Positions 20,918 to 29,377 of a DNA stretch of 32,180 nucleotides are shown piece after piece. Within the stretch, counting starts at the first letter, position 1. The number at the start of each line of letters is the position of its first letter. The stretch comes from a virus, in the IMG/VR virus record IMGVR_UViG_3300035698_017249, positions 1 to 32,180 of that record. One strand, 5' to 3'. A program made the position numbers and the translations under genes. The notes beneath the pieces were generated by a model. That model was not told where the DNA came from, did no database searches, and saw only the letters and a program-made list of their open reading frames with translations.

Positions 20918-21523
20918 ATGAAAATATGTACTAAGTGTAAAGAACTTAAAGGGTTAGAATTTTTTACCACAAAATCTGGAAATGTAACATCTAGATGCAA
21001 AAAATGTGCATCAAAAGTCAATTCAGAGTGGAGAAAAAACAACCCAGAAAAATCTAGGAAGATCAAGCAGAGATACTATCAAAAGAATAAAGAAGATAGA
21101 GACAAGTGCAATAGAGAATGGGTTGAAAATAATCGTCAAAAATCAAATGAGATTAAAAAAGCTTACAAGGAAAGAAATCGGGAATCAAAATTAAAACGTG
21201 AACGAGAAAGAGCAAGAGAACGATATTCCGAAGATCCTGAAAAGCATATTGAAAGGCATAAGAAGTGGATTGAAAATAATCCTAAAGAATATAGAGAGAG
21301 TGCAAAGAAATCCTATGATGCAAATCCTGAAAAAATTATAGCGAGAACTCAAGTTAGGTTAGCAATCATAGATGGAACCTTGATCAGACCAAACACCTGT
21401 TTAAGATGTAAAAAAGAAAGTGAGATAGATGCACACCACCCTGACTACTCGAAGCCCTTAGAGGTGGTGTGGCTATGCAAGAAGTGCCATATGGCAGAAC
21501 ATAGAAAAGATGAGATGATATGA
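20918..21523 (+). CDS. HNH endonuclease with basic repeat region
   Basis: A 201-residue protein: an N-terminal zinc site (CTKCKE, then CKKCAS), a long very basic helical region with repeated NPEK/NNP..Y units (KNNPEKSRKIKQRYYQKNK) that probably grips DNA, and a C-terminal HNH-type site (CLRC, EIDAHHPDYSKPLEVVWLCK, CHMAEHR). It is a probable homing endonuclease. ATG 20918 has AGGAGG five bases upstream inside the hairpin at 20881-20913. Its stop overlaps the start of the next FCCH gene as ATATGA. Confidence 0.85.
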   Translation: MKICTKCKELKGLEFFTTKSGNVTSRCKKCASKVNSEWRKNNPEKSRKIKQRYYQKNKEDRDKCNREWVENNRQKSNEIKKAYKERNRESKLKRERERARERYSEDPEKHIERHKKWIENNPKEYRESAKKSYDANPEKIIARTQVRLAIIDGTLIRPNTCLRCKKESEIDAHHPDYSKPLEVVWLCKKCHMAEHRKDEMI

Positions 21524-21840
21524 CTGGTCAAGTAGCATACAGAGCATTAATTTCAGGTGTAACGAGGTCCGATAAGTGCCAGGTTACTACTACTGATGTG
21601 CACGGATATACTACAGATCAAAACGTTAGAATAACCGACGTTGGTGATATGGCTCCTACTAAGCGCGGAATGGTACAAATCAATGGAAAGGAGTTTTCCA
21701 TAGTGGTTGACTCAACTACAACGTTTCTGTTGAGAGATCCAATTACAATGGAATATATAGATTCAACAAATTATGATGAATATGTGACGGGTGGTCGAAC
21801 AAACCTAGAAAACACAACTTTCACATGGATTTATCCATAA
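21520..21840 (+). CDS. single-domain FCCH-type virion protein
   Basis: A 106-residue protein made almost only of one FCCH-like beta domain, a paralogue of residues about 105-195 in the gene at 20107 (SDKCQVTTTDVHGYTTDQNV, then FLLRDPITMEYIDSTNYDEY and VTGGRT). Either a domain duplication or a C-terminal piece cut loose by the HNH insertion could explain it. The domain is complete and has its own ATG, which favours duplication. It is probably a minor virion part. Confidence 0.6.
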   Translation: MTGQVAYRALISGVTRSDKCQVTTTDVHGYTTDQNVRITDVGDMAPTKRGMVQINGKEFSIVVDSTTTFLLRDPITMEYIDSTNYDEYVTGGRTNLENTTFTWIYP

Positions 21841-21878
21841 AACAACACAGACAATAATCTTAACCTGGAGCCTCAGAG

Positions 21879-22361
21879 ATGGGAAGACCTTGCAAGACAA
21901 AAGAGAAGACAGAAGAAGCAGTTGGAGTTAAAGAACCAGAAATGAACAAGATGATTGCTGAATCACCGAAGCCTAACGCAATCGAAGACATGCCACTAAC
22001 GACGTATGAAGAGCATAAGGCGTACAATGCTGCTGCTCGTAAAGAGAACAAGCGTTTACGTGTGTGTAGGCATCCGTGTAAACCGTGTCCTGTTGAGTTA
22101 CACCCCAAGGAGCGTATTGTCTTTGGTCGAATTGACCAACCGCTTAATGCGCTTCCTGTTTTTATCAGCAACCATCTCATTCACTTTGAGCAAGTTCTTT
22201 ATCCTGGAAAGACATATGATTTACCTAGGGTAGTTATTAACTACTTAGTTGAAAAGGGAGTACCTCACTGGAAATGGTACGACAACCCCGACGGTTCCTC
22301 TGAGACACGTATTTCACACAGAGAACCCCGATTCAGCTTAAGAACAACATACGCGGAGTAA
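21879..22361 (+). CDS. hypothetical virion-region protein
   Basis: A 160-residue protein. The first 60 residues are charged and probably disordered (TKEKTEEAVGVKEPEMNKMI). The remainder is compact, with RHPCKPCPVELHPKERIVFG and a YPGKTYDLPRVVINYLVEKG segment. GGAG lies ten bases before ATG 21879. It sits between FCCH proteins and the presumed adaptor, so a capsid or neck role is likely, but no family is recognised. Confidence 0.55.
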   Translation: MGRPCKTKEKTEEAVGVKEPEMNKMIAESPKPNAIEDMPLTTYEEHKAYNAAARKENKRLRVCRHPCKPCPVELHPKERIVFGRIDQPLNALPVFISNHLIHFEQVLYPGKTYDLPRVVINYLVEKGVPHWKWYDNPDGSSETRISHREPRFSLRTTYAE

Positions 22362-22365
22362 TGCG

Positions 22366-23058
22366 ATGACAAGATCGGTTAGTGATGTTTTAAGAATTAT
22401 GCGGCTTGCAATATCGCGGCGTAACGCTAACGATCCTGATTCTAGTGATTCTACTCTACTAAGATACCTCAACGACTTCGTTTCCCTAACCATGGGGAGC
22501 GAAGTACGTTTATTTGAGCAGTACGACACGATCACCTTTAGCATTGACGAAACTAACACTACTGGAGTTTACACGTTCAACGACGTTGGAGCTGCGTTTG
22601 ACCTAGAGAGTATTACTGGTGACGGGTTCATTAGTTTAACAGATCCTCCGTCCGGTTCTTTGTCTTGGACTCCACTTCACATTTATCTAAATCCTGGGGA
22701 GTTCTTTGGTCATTGGGGTGTTGAGAATGATGATGTGTTAACTGCTGGGATGCCAACGGAGATGTTGTTCTACGGGAATGAATTTACTTTTAGGACGATA
22801 CCCGACACAGAATATACGGTAACGCTCTACGGATACAGGAAGAGCGCTGACTTCTCTACTGAGGGGAATCCCGAGCTTGACTATGATTACCAGCTACGTT
22901 TCTTTGCTTATGGTGCAGCGGTAAACTACGGGATGGATTACCGTTTTTCTGATACTGTTATGGCATCTTTAAAGCGTGATTACGTTAGAGAGCGTCGTTT
23001 GATGCTGACTAGAACTCATAACCAGATAAAGGTTGACCGAGGTCTTCCAAGTTTCTAA
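22366..23058 (+). CDS. putative head-tail adaptor
   Basis: A 230-residue protein opening with a helix and a TLLRYLNDFVSLTMGSEVRL segment like that of portal-adaptor proteins in podoviruses. It continues with beta-rich sequence and a C-terminal helical part (SLKRDYVRERRLMLTR). Gene order (after the head genes, before large tail proteins) fits an adaptor joining portal and tail. The assignment rests on order and pattern, not on a decisive motif. Confidence 0.45.
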   Translation: MTRSVSDVLRIMRLAISRRNANDPDSSDSTLLRYLNDFVSLTMGSEVRLFEQYDTITFSIDETNTTGVYTFNDVGAAFDLESITGDGFISLTDPPSGSLSWTPLHIYLNPGEFFGHWGVENDDVLTAGMPTEMLFYGNEFTFRTIPDTEYTVTLYGYRKSADFSTEGNPELDYDYQLRFFAYGAAVNYGMDYRFSDTVMASLKRDYVRERRLMLTRTHNQIKVDRGLPSF

Positions 23059-23076
23059 TAATTAAGGAGATGGAAT

Positions 23077-23751
23077 ATGGCATGGACCGAGATATGGCCT
23101 GATGGCACAAAATCAGTAAAGGCAAACCAGGTTACTGGTGAGGATAATACAACGTATACAAAGACGACAATGAACGTCGATCACTACTGGGATAGTTCTG
23201 GTAACAATGACGGGCATCATAAATGGGTACAGATGACACAGAGCGGCACGGCAGCTGTTCCTGTAGATGAACCTTTAGCTACAGGTATGGACGGTTCTAT
23301 TTATCTTAAAACCAAACTAGCTACTGAAGCTGTAGACAACCAGGATGTACAGCCATTCTATGTGGATAACAACACTACTGGGGTTCCTGGTGTTACCCAG
23401 ATCATGCAGCTTTTGGGTATCCGTGCGATGGGAGTTTTTGATAAAAAGACTACAAATGGTGCTGTGACTTTCCAATACTCACATAATTGTACAGCTGAAC
23501 GCACGGGTGCCGGGACTTATACAGTAACTTTTGGTCCAACAGTTCTTACTCCATTACCTCTTCCGTCAGACAATTATTTAGTTTTTGGTAGTGGAATACG
23601 AATTTCTGAAGCCTCAAATGATGTAGTATTATTTAGCGTTATGAAAGCTGCGGGGGCAAAAACCGTGGATGACTTTAAGTTCAAAACATATAGTTTTACT
23701 GGAGGTCAGGTTGACCTTGAGCAAACATGGTTTGTTGTATTTGGGGGTTAG
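23077..23751 (+). CDS. putative virion beta protein
   Basis: A 224-residue, beta-rich, glycine- and threonine-rich protein (WPDGTKSVKANQVTGEDNTT, then an ending with FTGGQVDLEQTWFVVFGG). AAGGAGA precedes ATG 23077. The aromatic C-terminus and repetitive strands suggest a trimeric fibre, spike or head-fibre subunit. The stop codon abuts the start of the next gene. No family recognised. Confidence 0.55.
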   Translation: MAWTEIWPDGTKSVKANQVTGEDNTTYTKTTMNVDHYWDSSGNNDGHHKWVQMTQSGTAAVPVDEPLATGMDGSIYLKTKLATEAVDNQDVQPFYVDNNTTGVPGVTQIMQLLGIRAMGVFDKKTTNGAVTFQYSHNCTAERTGAGTYTVTFGPTVLTPLPLPSDNYLVFGSGIRISEASNDVVLFSVMKAAGAKTVDDFKFKTYSFTGGQVDLEQTWFVVFGG

Positions 23752-25638
23752 ATGCAAGTCTACGAAATCACAGGTTTTCAGACAGGTGAATCTAAAGAGG
23801 GTGTCAACTTTCTTCAGCCGTCCGACTCATTCCAGAATGTAAGAAACGGATACATCCATCGCCAGGTTCTCCAGTCGAGAAAGGGTTTTCGTAAGTGGTC
23901 CCTTGGTTATAATGCTGGCGCGGGTCTTCCTGGGCATTTGCCTACGCGTGTGATAGGTATTTTTCAGAATGTATTAACCAAGACAAGCACTACCGAACTG
24001 CTAGTTTTTGATACAAATTTTGCCTACAAATATAATGAACTTACCAACTCATTTCTAAGAATTCCGTTTGGTGGAAGTTTAGCTGCAGCTGCATATCCTG
24101 GATTTGGAATAACCGATAGGCAGAATTATATATCTGGAACGACATACCCAGATAAGAATGGTGTTAATCGTTTCGTTTTTACTGGAAATGGAATGAATCA
24201 TGTCTTTTTCTACGACGGTACCAGTATTCTAGACTATACGAGTGTTGCAGATAACCCTGACTACGTGACATTTGCAGGAAAAACCCTTGATTTAGCGAAC
24301 CACGTATTTTGGTTTGGTGAACGTTTAAACTTTGTTGCACCAACTCTTAGCGGTCAGCTATCTCCTCAGGGACTTTTGTATTCTGGAATTAGAGACAGCA
24401 GTGGAAACGGGGACAGTTACAACGCTCCAGGCTCTGGCCTTCTTGAAATAGACACCTACCAGTTAATCAAAGGCGCAGTGATTCTAGGTGATCGCATAGT
24501 ATTGAACGCCAGTCAATCTAACTGGATAATTGAGAAGACAAGAGATGCCTTTAATCCTTATTTTTCGAGAAAAATACCCTCTGTATTAGGAACTGACGCT
24601 TCATTTTCACCAGCAGTATGGAATGATGAAGTACGCTCGATTGGTAAGACTGGGATTATTGCTACAGACGGTCGGCAGTCTCTTAGGATAGATAATAAGA
24701 TCCCATATTTTACTGCTAATGAAATTGATGCTGTTGAATTTGAGCAGACCTATGGTGGTTTTGATAGAGGTACATCACAATTCAAATGGTCGTATGTTGA
24801 TGGTGCTAAAGAGCCTAAATCAACAGCAAACAAGGTGTTGGTTAACAACTACGAAGAGAAAAGCTGGTCAGTCTATGACCAACGATTTAGTGTTTTTGGT
24901 GAGACTATTTTGGGGCAAGAGCTTGTCTGGAATGAGATTGACGCAACCCAAGATCCATCATGGGGAAGGATGGACACTACAGAGAACACTTGGAATAGAA
25001 TCGGTATTGGTAAAGAGGTACATAAGACTCTAGCTGGTGATGACCTTGGATTCATCTATGAGCTTAACCAAGATTTCGACGACTATTTTGTCACTATAAC
25101 AGGGATTTCCAAAGCAGCGTCGGCAGTTATTAGCACAGAAGATCAAGCTCTACAAGTTGGTGACAGGGTGATTATCAAAAACGTCACTGGAATGACTCAG
25201 ATAAACGATACTACTGCTACTATCACGGCTAGGACTCTTAGCTCCGTTACAGTCAACGTAGACAGTCAGCAATATGACAACTGGATATCTGGTGGAACAG
25301 TAAGTAAGTTAATCGAATTCTCTGCCGAGACTATCCCATTTAATCCATTTAGATCATCAGGAGATCAGGTAAGGGTTTCCCATATAGAATTTCTTATCGA
25401 TACTAATTCTGGCAATCTTCTGCTAGATATTTTAATGGATGGTGAAGACGCTCCATTTAAGTCTAATGTTCTGTTGCAGCCAACAAGCACCCGCAAAGAC
25501 AGAGAATGGGTAGCTGTTTCTGTAAACAATACAGCCGACTTTATGACATTAGTATTAAAGCAAGATTCTGTTTCAGAGCAGGTAAAAGTAACAAGCATTC
25601 GTATTCATGCTGAACCAGCAGGAGCGACGACGGACTAA
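23752..25638 (+). CDS. large tail protein (possible P22 gp10-like hub or nozzle)
   Basis: A 628-residue beta-rich protein. The start (FQNVRNGYIHRQVLQSRKGF) and the repeated strand-turn units resemble podovirus tail stabilisation or nozzle proteins. Residues about 445-525 hold an FCCH-like domain (FVTITGISKAASAVISTEDQ, then NWISGGTV). A jelly-roll-like C-terminal part follows (VRVSHIEFLIDTNSGNLLLD). It starts one base after the previous stop. Its exact role is inferred from size and gene order. Confidence 0.5.
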   Translation: MQVYEITGFQTGESKEGVNFLQPSDSFQNVRNGYIHRQVLQSRKGFRKWSLGYNAGAGLPGHLPTRVIGIFQNVLTKTSTTELLVFDTNFAYKYNELTNSFLRIPFGGSLAAAAYPGFGITDRQNYISGTTYPDKNGVNRFVFTGNGMNHVFFYDGTSILDYTSVADNPDYVTFAGKTLDLANHVFWFGERLNFVAPTLSGQLSPQGLLYSGIRDSSGNGDSYNAPGSGLLEIDTYQLIKGAVILGDRIVLNASQSNWIIEKTRDAFNPYFSRKIPSVLGTDASFSPAVWNDEVRSIGKTGIIATDGRQSLRIDNKIPYFTANEIDAVEFEQTYGGFDRGTSQFKWSYVDGAKEPKSTANKVLVNNYEEKSWSVYDQRFSVFGETILGQELVWNEIDATQDPSWGRMDTTENTWNRIGIGKEVHKTLAGDDLGFIYELNQDFDDYFVTITGISKAASAVISTEDQALQVGDRVIIKNVTGMTQINDTTATITARTLSSVTVNVDSQQYDNWISGGTVSKLIEFSAETIPFNPFRSSGDQVRVSHIEFLIDTNSGNLLLDILMDGEDAPFKSNVLLQPTSTRKDREWVAVSVNNTADFMTLVLKQDSVSEQVKVTSIRIHAEPAGATTD

Positions 25639-25639
25639 G

Positions 25640-25903
25640 ATGCCTAAGATTAATGAGACGTTCAACATTGGAAATAGAGACAACCTAACTCCAGAGAATT
25701 TGTTAGAGCTGATTGAAACTTTATATACAGATTTAGCGATAGCAATCAATAGGAAGCCTGATATTTACGAGCGAGCCGTTGATGGACAGGCAACTGATAC
25801 CTTTCTTTCTAATGGAGATATTAACATAAACACGGCAACGGCAAACGTAGAGATCTTAACATCTCATACGAATCCGACAACCGTTGTTTGGACAACTTTA
25901 TAA
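25640..25903 (+). CDS. small tail-region hypothetical protein
   Basis: An 87-residue protein starting one base after the previous stop. An N-terminal helix (NLTPENLLELIETLYTDLAI) is followed by a beta segment (ININTATANVEILTSHTNPT). Such small proteins with a conserved helical start recur between tail genes of podoviruses. I chose ATG 25640 rather than an upstream in-frame ATG at 25607 that would overlap the tail gene. Neither has a strong ribosome site. Function unknown. Confidence 0.6.
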   Translation: MPKINETFNIGNRDNLTPENLLELIETLYTDLAIAINRKPDIYERAVDGQATDTFLSNGDININTATANVEILTSHTNPTTVVWTTL

Positions 25904-25913
25904 GGAGGGTACA

Positions 25914-26507
25914 ATGGACCCAATGACAATGGCGTTAATAACCGCCGGAATAAGTGCCGCAGGCTCGGTAGGTGGTGCTGCATTATCAAACAAGAAGCCA
26001 AAAGAATCTCAAACACAAAAGCAAAAGAGGCTTTTAATAGATGATTTGATGGCATCTATTAAAGGTGACGGTTCATACAACGATCTTTTTGAGATGGACG
26101 ATTCAGCTTTTCAGAAGTCTTTTGTTGATCCGGCTAAATCCAGATTTAAAAATCAGACTGCGCCTCAAATTCAGCAAAGTTTTATTGCTGGTGGTCAGCA
26201 AAGAGGTACAGGTCTAGACGACACTCTGACTAGAGCTGGTGTAGATATGGACCAGCTTATAAATGAGCAATATATGAATTTTCAGAAAGGTGCACAAGAC
26301 AGAAAAGCTAATGCTCTTAGTGGTATTCTAGGCGCTGGTGAAGGTGTTCAGCCTGGAATTAGTAATAGCGAAGCTGCACAACAAGGCGGTGCTGGTTTCC
26401 TTGCTGGTGATAGCTTCAAAGAGCTTTTAGATGAAATTACCAGAAGTTCCGGCGGAAAAACAGCTGCAAATCAACAACCAACACCAAATAGAGAGGGTTT
26501 CGCATGA
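25914..26507 (+). CDS. putative ejection protein with N-terminal membrane segment
   Basis: A 197-residue protein beginning with a small-residue hydrophobic helix (MALITAGISAAGSVGGAALS), then a basic turn and a helical, glutamine-rich body (RFKNQTAPQIQQSFIAGGQQ). This is typical of the first of three internal virion or ejection proteins in P22- and T7-like phages, which leave the capsid first and help form a conduit across the host envelope. AAGGAGG precedes ATG 25914. The stop overlaps the next start as ATGA. Confidence 0.65.
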   Translation: MDPMTMALITAGISAAGSVGGAALSNKKPKESQTQKQKRLLIDDLMASIKGDGSYNDLFEMDDSAFQKSFVDPAKSRFKNQTAPQIQQSFIAGGQQRGTGLDDTLTRAGVDMDQLINEQYMNFQKGAQDRKANALSGILGAGEGVQPGISNSEAAQQGGAGFLAGDSFKELLDEITRSSGGKTAANQQPTPNREGFA

Positions 26508-27766
26508 GCTCCCCATCACCTTTCGAAATAGGACGTGCCGTTAGTAATAATCTAGGTCCTGCAATAAGAGCACCTGGCGACAGATCATCTATTGATGAGA
26601 TCCTTTCGCAAGCTTCTCAATCAGGTAATCCTGCTGACATTGACGCTGCTATGGGTCAGATTCTTTCGCGTGTTTCTGCTGAAAGGCAACCAATGGCGAT
26701 GAAGATTCTTGAAGGAAAGAAAGCTGAGATTGAAAAGGTTAAAAAGCAAGACGCTGATATAGCTGGAGGTTTAGATCCTAGACTTGTTAACGCCTCACCT
26801 GATGTACGTAGAGTTGATTTAGATAGACAAAAGGATGTTGGTGGAGTTACAGCTCAACCGATCCCACCAGAGATAGCTGAAAAAATCAATGAAGTTGTTC
26901 AGAAAAACCCAGAAGCAAGCGCCGAAGACATGACACTTGCTCTTGATGAATCTGGAGTCCCAAGGATTTTTTCAAACTCGTTGATAGAGACACGACGAAA
27001 AAAGCAGGAAAGAGAAGAAACAATAGGGCAGAAAAGGTTTGAAGCTGAGAGGACTTTTCATTCGCAACGAGCCATCCCATTTGTAAAAAAACTTGATGAA
27101 CAAAGGGATTCTTTAGAAGAAAAAGACCAAGCCTTATTTCTGATGAGAAATGCATTTGACGAGGGAGATGAGGAATTCTTCTCTAAGGATAATTTTGCTA
27201 ACTTTATGGGTAGATATGGAGAGGGTTTAAGAACAGGGAAAGGTGCGCAGTTAATAAATGCTCAAAAAGAATTTTTGCTAGGTAATATAGCTAGGGCTGG
27301 TGCACGACCAAACCAATGGATCGAACAGCAGATTAGCAGGATGTTACCTCAAATTGGGAGGTCTGACGAAGCAAACTTAACTGTTGTGGAGTCACTTCAA
27401 GCATCACAAGACCTTCAAAATAAAAAGATGGAAATAGCAGACGGTATTATAGATAAAAGCATGGCTGAACTGGGGTATATACCTGGAAATATTGCGGCTC
27501 AGGTAAATGAAGCTGTTAAAGCTTTCACAAATCAAATTCAAAGCAAACACTCTTATAATCTAAGAAATATCCATGAAAATGAAATGGGAGAGAAAAAGCT
27601 TAAGGCTGGCATCGGTAAAAGAGTGTCAAGAGAAACACCGCTGACTCTTCAAACAGCTGAGTTGTTAGTTAAAAAAACCGGGTCAAAGCAGGCAGCATTT
27701 AAAATGGCAAAAGACCTGGGTTATACTATACCTACTATTGAAGAATATAGGAGTTATACACAGTGA
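26504..27766 (+). CDS. putative ejection / internal virion protein
   Basis: A 420-residue protein, mostly helical and charged, with long runs such as MKILEGKKAEIEKVKKQDAD and RRKKQEREETIGQKRFEAER. No catalytic motif is seen. It is the second gene of a three-gene set (197, 420 and 432 residues) matching the P22 gp7-gp20-gp16 style order by position only. It would be packaged in the head and delivered with DNA. Confidence 0.6.
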   Translation: MSSPSPFEIGRAVSNNLGPAIRAPGDRSSIDEILSQASQSGNPADIDAAMGQILSRVSAERQPMAMKILEGKKAEIEKVKKQDADIAGGLDPRLVNASPDVRRVDLDRQKDVGGVTAQPIPPEIAEKINEVVQKNPEASAEDMTLALDESGVPRIFSNSLIETRRKKQEREETIGQKRFEAERTFHSQRAIPFVKKLDEQRDSLEEKDQALFLMRNAFDEGDEEFFSKDNFANFMGRYGEGLRTGKGAQLINAQKEFLLGNIARAGARPNQWIEQQISRMLPQIGRSDEANLTVVESLQASQDLQNKKMEIADGIIDKSMAELGYIPGNIAAQVNEAVKAFTNQIQSKHSYNLRNIHENEMGEKKLKAGIGKRVSRETPLTLQTAELLVKKTGSKQAAFKMAKDLGYTIPTIEEYRSYTQ

Positions 27767-29061
27767 ACGGATCAATTTTTGACGACCTAGAAGAGCCAAG
27801 AACAGGTACCATATTTGATGTAGCTGAAAAGGTTGATCATATCGTTCCTGATGAGTTTCACGATACATCAATACCGTGGTACAAATCATATGCATCAGCT
27901 GCAGCAAAAGGATTGATAAAAGGTACTGTTGCGCTTGGAAGAACAATGGGTCCGTTACAAGATCCTTTTGATCCAGAAGAGTTAAATAGTGTGTTGGATG
28001 AACTTTTGCCTACTGAAGAAGGCTTTGTTGAGGGGACAATTGAGAGGGCTGGAAAGCTATTTCCTACGGTGTCTACCGGAGGAGGAGGAGCTGGTCAATC
28101 TTTATTAAGAACTGGTGCAGCTGCCCTGTCAGGTGAAACAGCTAAGGCAGCTGGTGCTTCTGAAACGGTACAATCATTAGCAGAACTACCCGCATTGATA
28201 GGACCAGAATTATCTAAAATGATAAAAGCAGGGAAGACGAATAAAGATTTGGTGGAATTTGCTAGAAGAAAAGGCCTAAAAGAAGAGGAAATTGCACCAC
28301 TAATTCAAAGCGCAAAAAAACAACGGGTAGTGGGAAAGTTAGCGTTTAAGCGAGGGTCGGAGACTAGACTTAGACAGTCTAAAGAAGCTGTCGGAAAAGT
28401 TTATGAAGATCTTTACTCAAACCCAAGCGCAAAAAAGGTTTTGTCTGCAGAAGAGTCATCCAAGACATTCTCAAAGATCGATGAAACATTAAAGAAAATG
28501 CCACGAAAATTAAGCAACATGATTGCAGAAGATCTTCAAGATTTAAAAGACAGCCCAAAGGCTGCTGAAGATTTCATGAACTTTTATGCAGACATAAGCG
28601 CAACTTGGGGAAAAAACAAGCAACAAATATCATTGCTTAAAGATCCTGTAACAGGTGCAATAAAATCTATCGATAAGGCGTTGGGAGCTGATTTTTCACA
28701 AACAAACAAACTCTTTTCTAAATGGGCTGAAATTTCTAAAACATTAAAACCTACGTTGGCTTCAGACATCTTTGAAGGTGCAATTCCTTTACGCGCTGCG
28801 ATAGGGATAAAGTTTCCTCCGGTTTTAGGCGAGGTGTTACTTGAAGTAGCTGGAAAAAAAACAGCGACTGAAATGTTGTTAAATCCTAGATTTCAAGGGC
28901 TTGGAAAAAAGATGCTTGATGCACTCAGTAAAAACCAGGTTCCAATAGCTAAGAGTATTTGGGAACAGATGATTTCCGAGGTGGATAAGACTGAAAGTAA
29001 AGCTGCTAAGCAACTTAGGGACGTAGACTTTCTTAATCTAATATCCAATGATGAAGAATAA
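27763..29061 (+). CDS. putative ejection / internal virion protein
   Basis: A 432-residue protein with a GTG start overlapping the previous stop as GTGA. An N-terminal acidic region is followed by amphipathic and small-residue helices (YASAAAKGLIKGTVALGRTM and AGQSLLRTGAAALSGETAKA) that could insert in membranes, then a long helical domain. There is no lysozyme or transglycosylase motif, which some ejection proteins have. It is the last gene before the RHH regulator and the fibre. Confidence 0.6.
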   Translation: MNGSIFDDLEEPRTGTIFDVAEKVDHIVPDEFHDTSIPWYKSYASAAAKGLIKGTVALGRTMGPLQDPFDPEELNSVLDELLPTEEGFVEGTIERAGKLFPTVSTGGGGAGQSLLRTGAAALSGETAKAAGASETVQSLAELPALIGPELSKMIKAGKTNKDLVEFARRKGLKEEEIAPLIQSAKKQRVVGKLAFKRGSETRLRQSKEAVGKVYEDLYSNPSAKKVLSAEESSKTFSKIDETLKKMPRKLSNMIAEDLQDLKDSPKAAEDFMNFYADISATWGKNKQQISLLKDPVTGAIKSIDKALGADFSQTNKLFSKWAEISKTLKPTLASDIFEGAIPLRAAIGIKFPPVLGEVLLEVAGKKTATEMLLNPRFQGLGKKMLDALSKNQVPIAKSIWEQMISEVDKTESKAAKQLRDVDFLNLISNDEE

Positions 29062-29093
29062 TCATCAGTCCTAAGAGTAATATAAACGGCATG

Positions 29094-29270
29094 TTAGTCC
29101 TTCTTGGTTGCTTCTTTTTCGTCATAAAAAATGATTTCTTCTCTTAGAGCAACGCGCATAAATTGAGATACAGTTGTACCAGCTTCAGCAGCTCTTATTT
29201 TAGTTTGTCTGTAAAGCTCTTTAGGCAGGTAAACTGTAGTTCTTTGAAACTTTGAGTTTTCTTTTTCCAT
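29094..29270 (-). CDS. small RHH (CopG/Arc-like) regulator
   Basis: A 58-residue protein with the RHH layout: strand FQRTTVYLP (8-16), helix KELYRQTKIRAAEAG, turn TT, helix VSQFMRVALREEIIFYD. It is encoded against the structural genes. No Shine-Dalgarno precedes ATG 29270. The -10 element CATAAT ends six bases upstream of the ATG, so the transcript is predicted to be leaderless. A 16-base palindrome covers the -10 and the start, which suggests tight autorepression. It may also control the fibre gene promoter to its right. Confidence 0.75.
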   Translation of the reverse strand: MEKENSKFQRTTVYLPKELYRQTKIRAAEAGTTVSQFMRVALREEIIFYDEKEATKKD

Positions 29271-29305
29271 GACATAATTATGTCACTATTATCATTAAAT
29301 CACAA
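29270..29305 (-). promoter_or_regulatory. promoter and operator of the RHH gene
   Basis: Read leftward, TTGTGA (29300-29305) lies 17 bases from CATAAT (29277-29282), a 5 of 6 match. The palindrome TGACATAATTATGTCA (29270-29285) overlaps the -10 and the first base of the ATG. RHH dimers typically bind such sites. Confidence 0.65.
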
Positions 29306-29331
29306 GAAAAGCTTTTTTATGAATTCTGGTG

Positions 29332-29340
29332 TGTTATGTT
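29332..29340 (+). promoter_or_regulatory. candidate fibre gene promoter (extended -10)
   Basis: TGTTATGTT fits an extended -10 (TGnTATnTT) about 40 bases before the fibre start. There is no good -35. It lies about 50 bases from the RHH operator. Confidence 0.35.
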
Positions 29341-29377
29341 AAAATTTTCAACCCACAATCCATAAAAGGAGAATACC

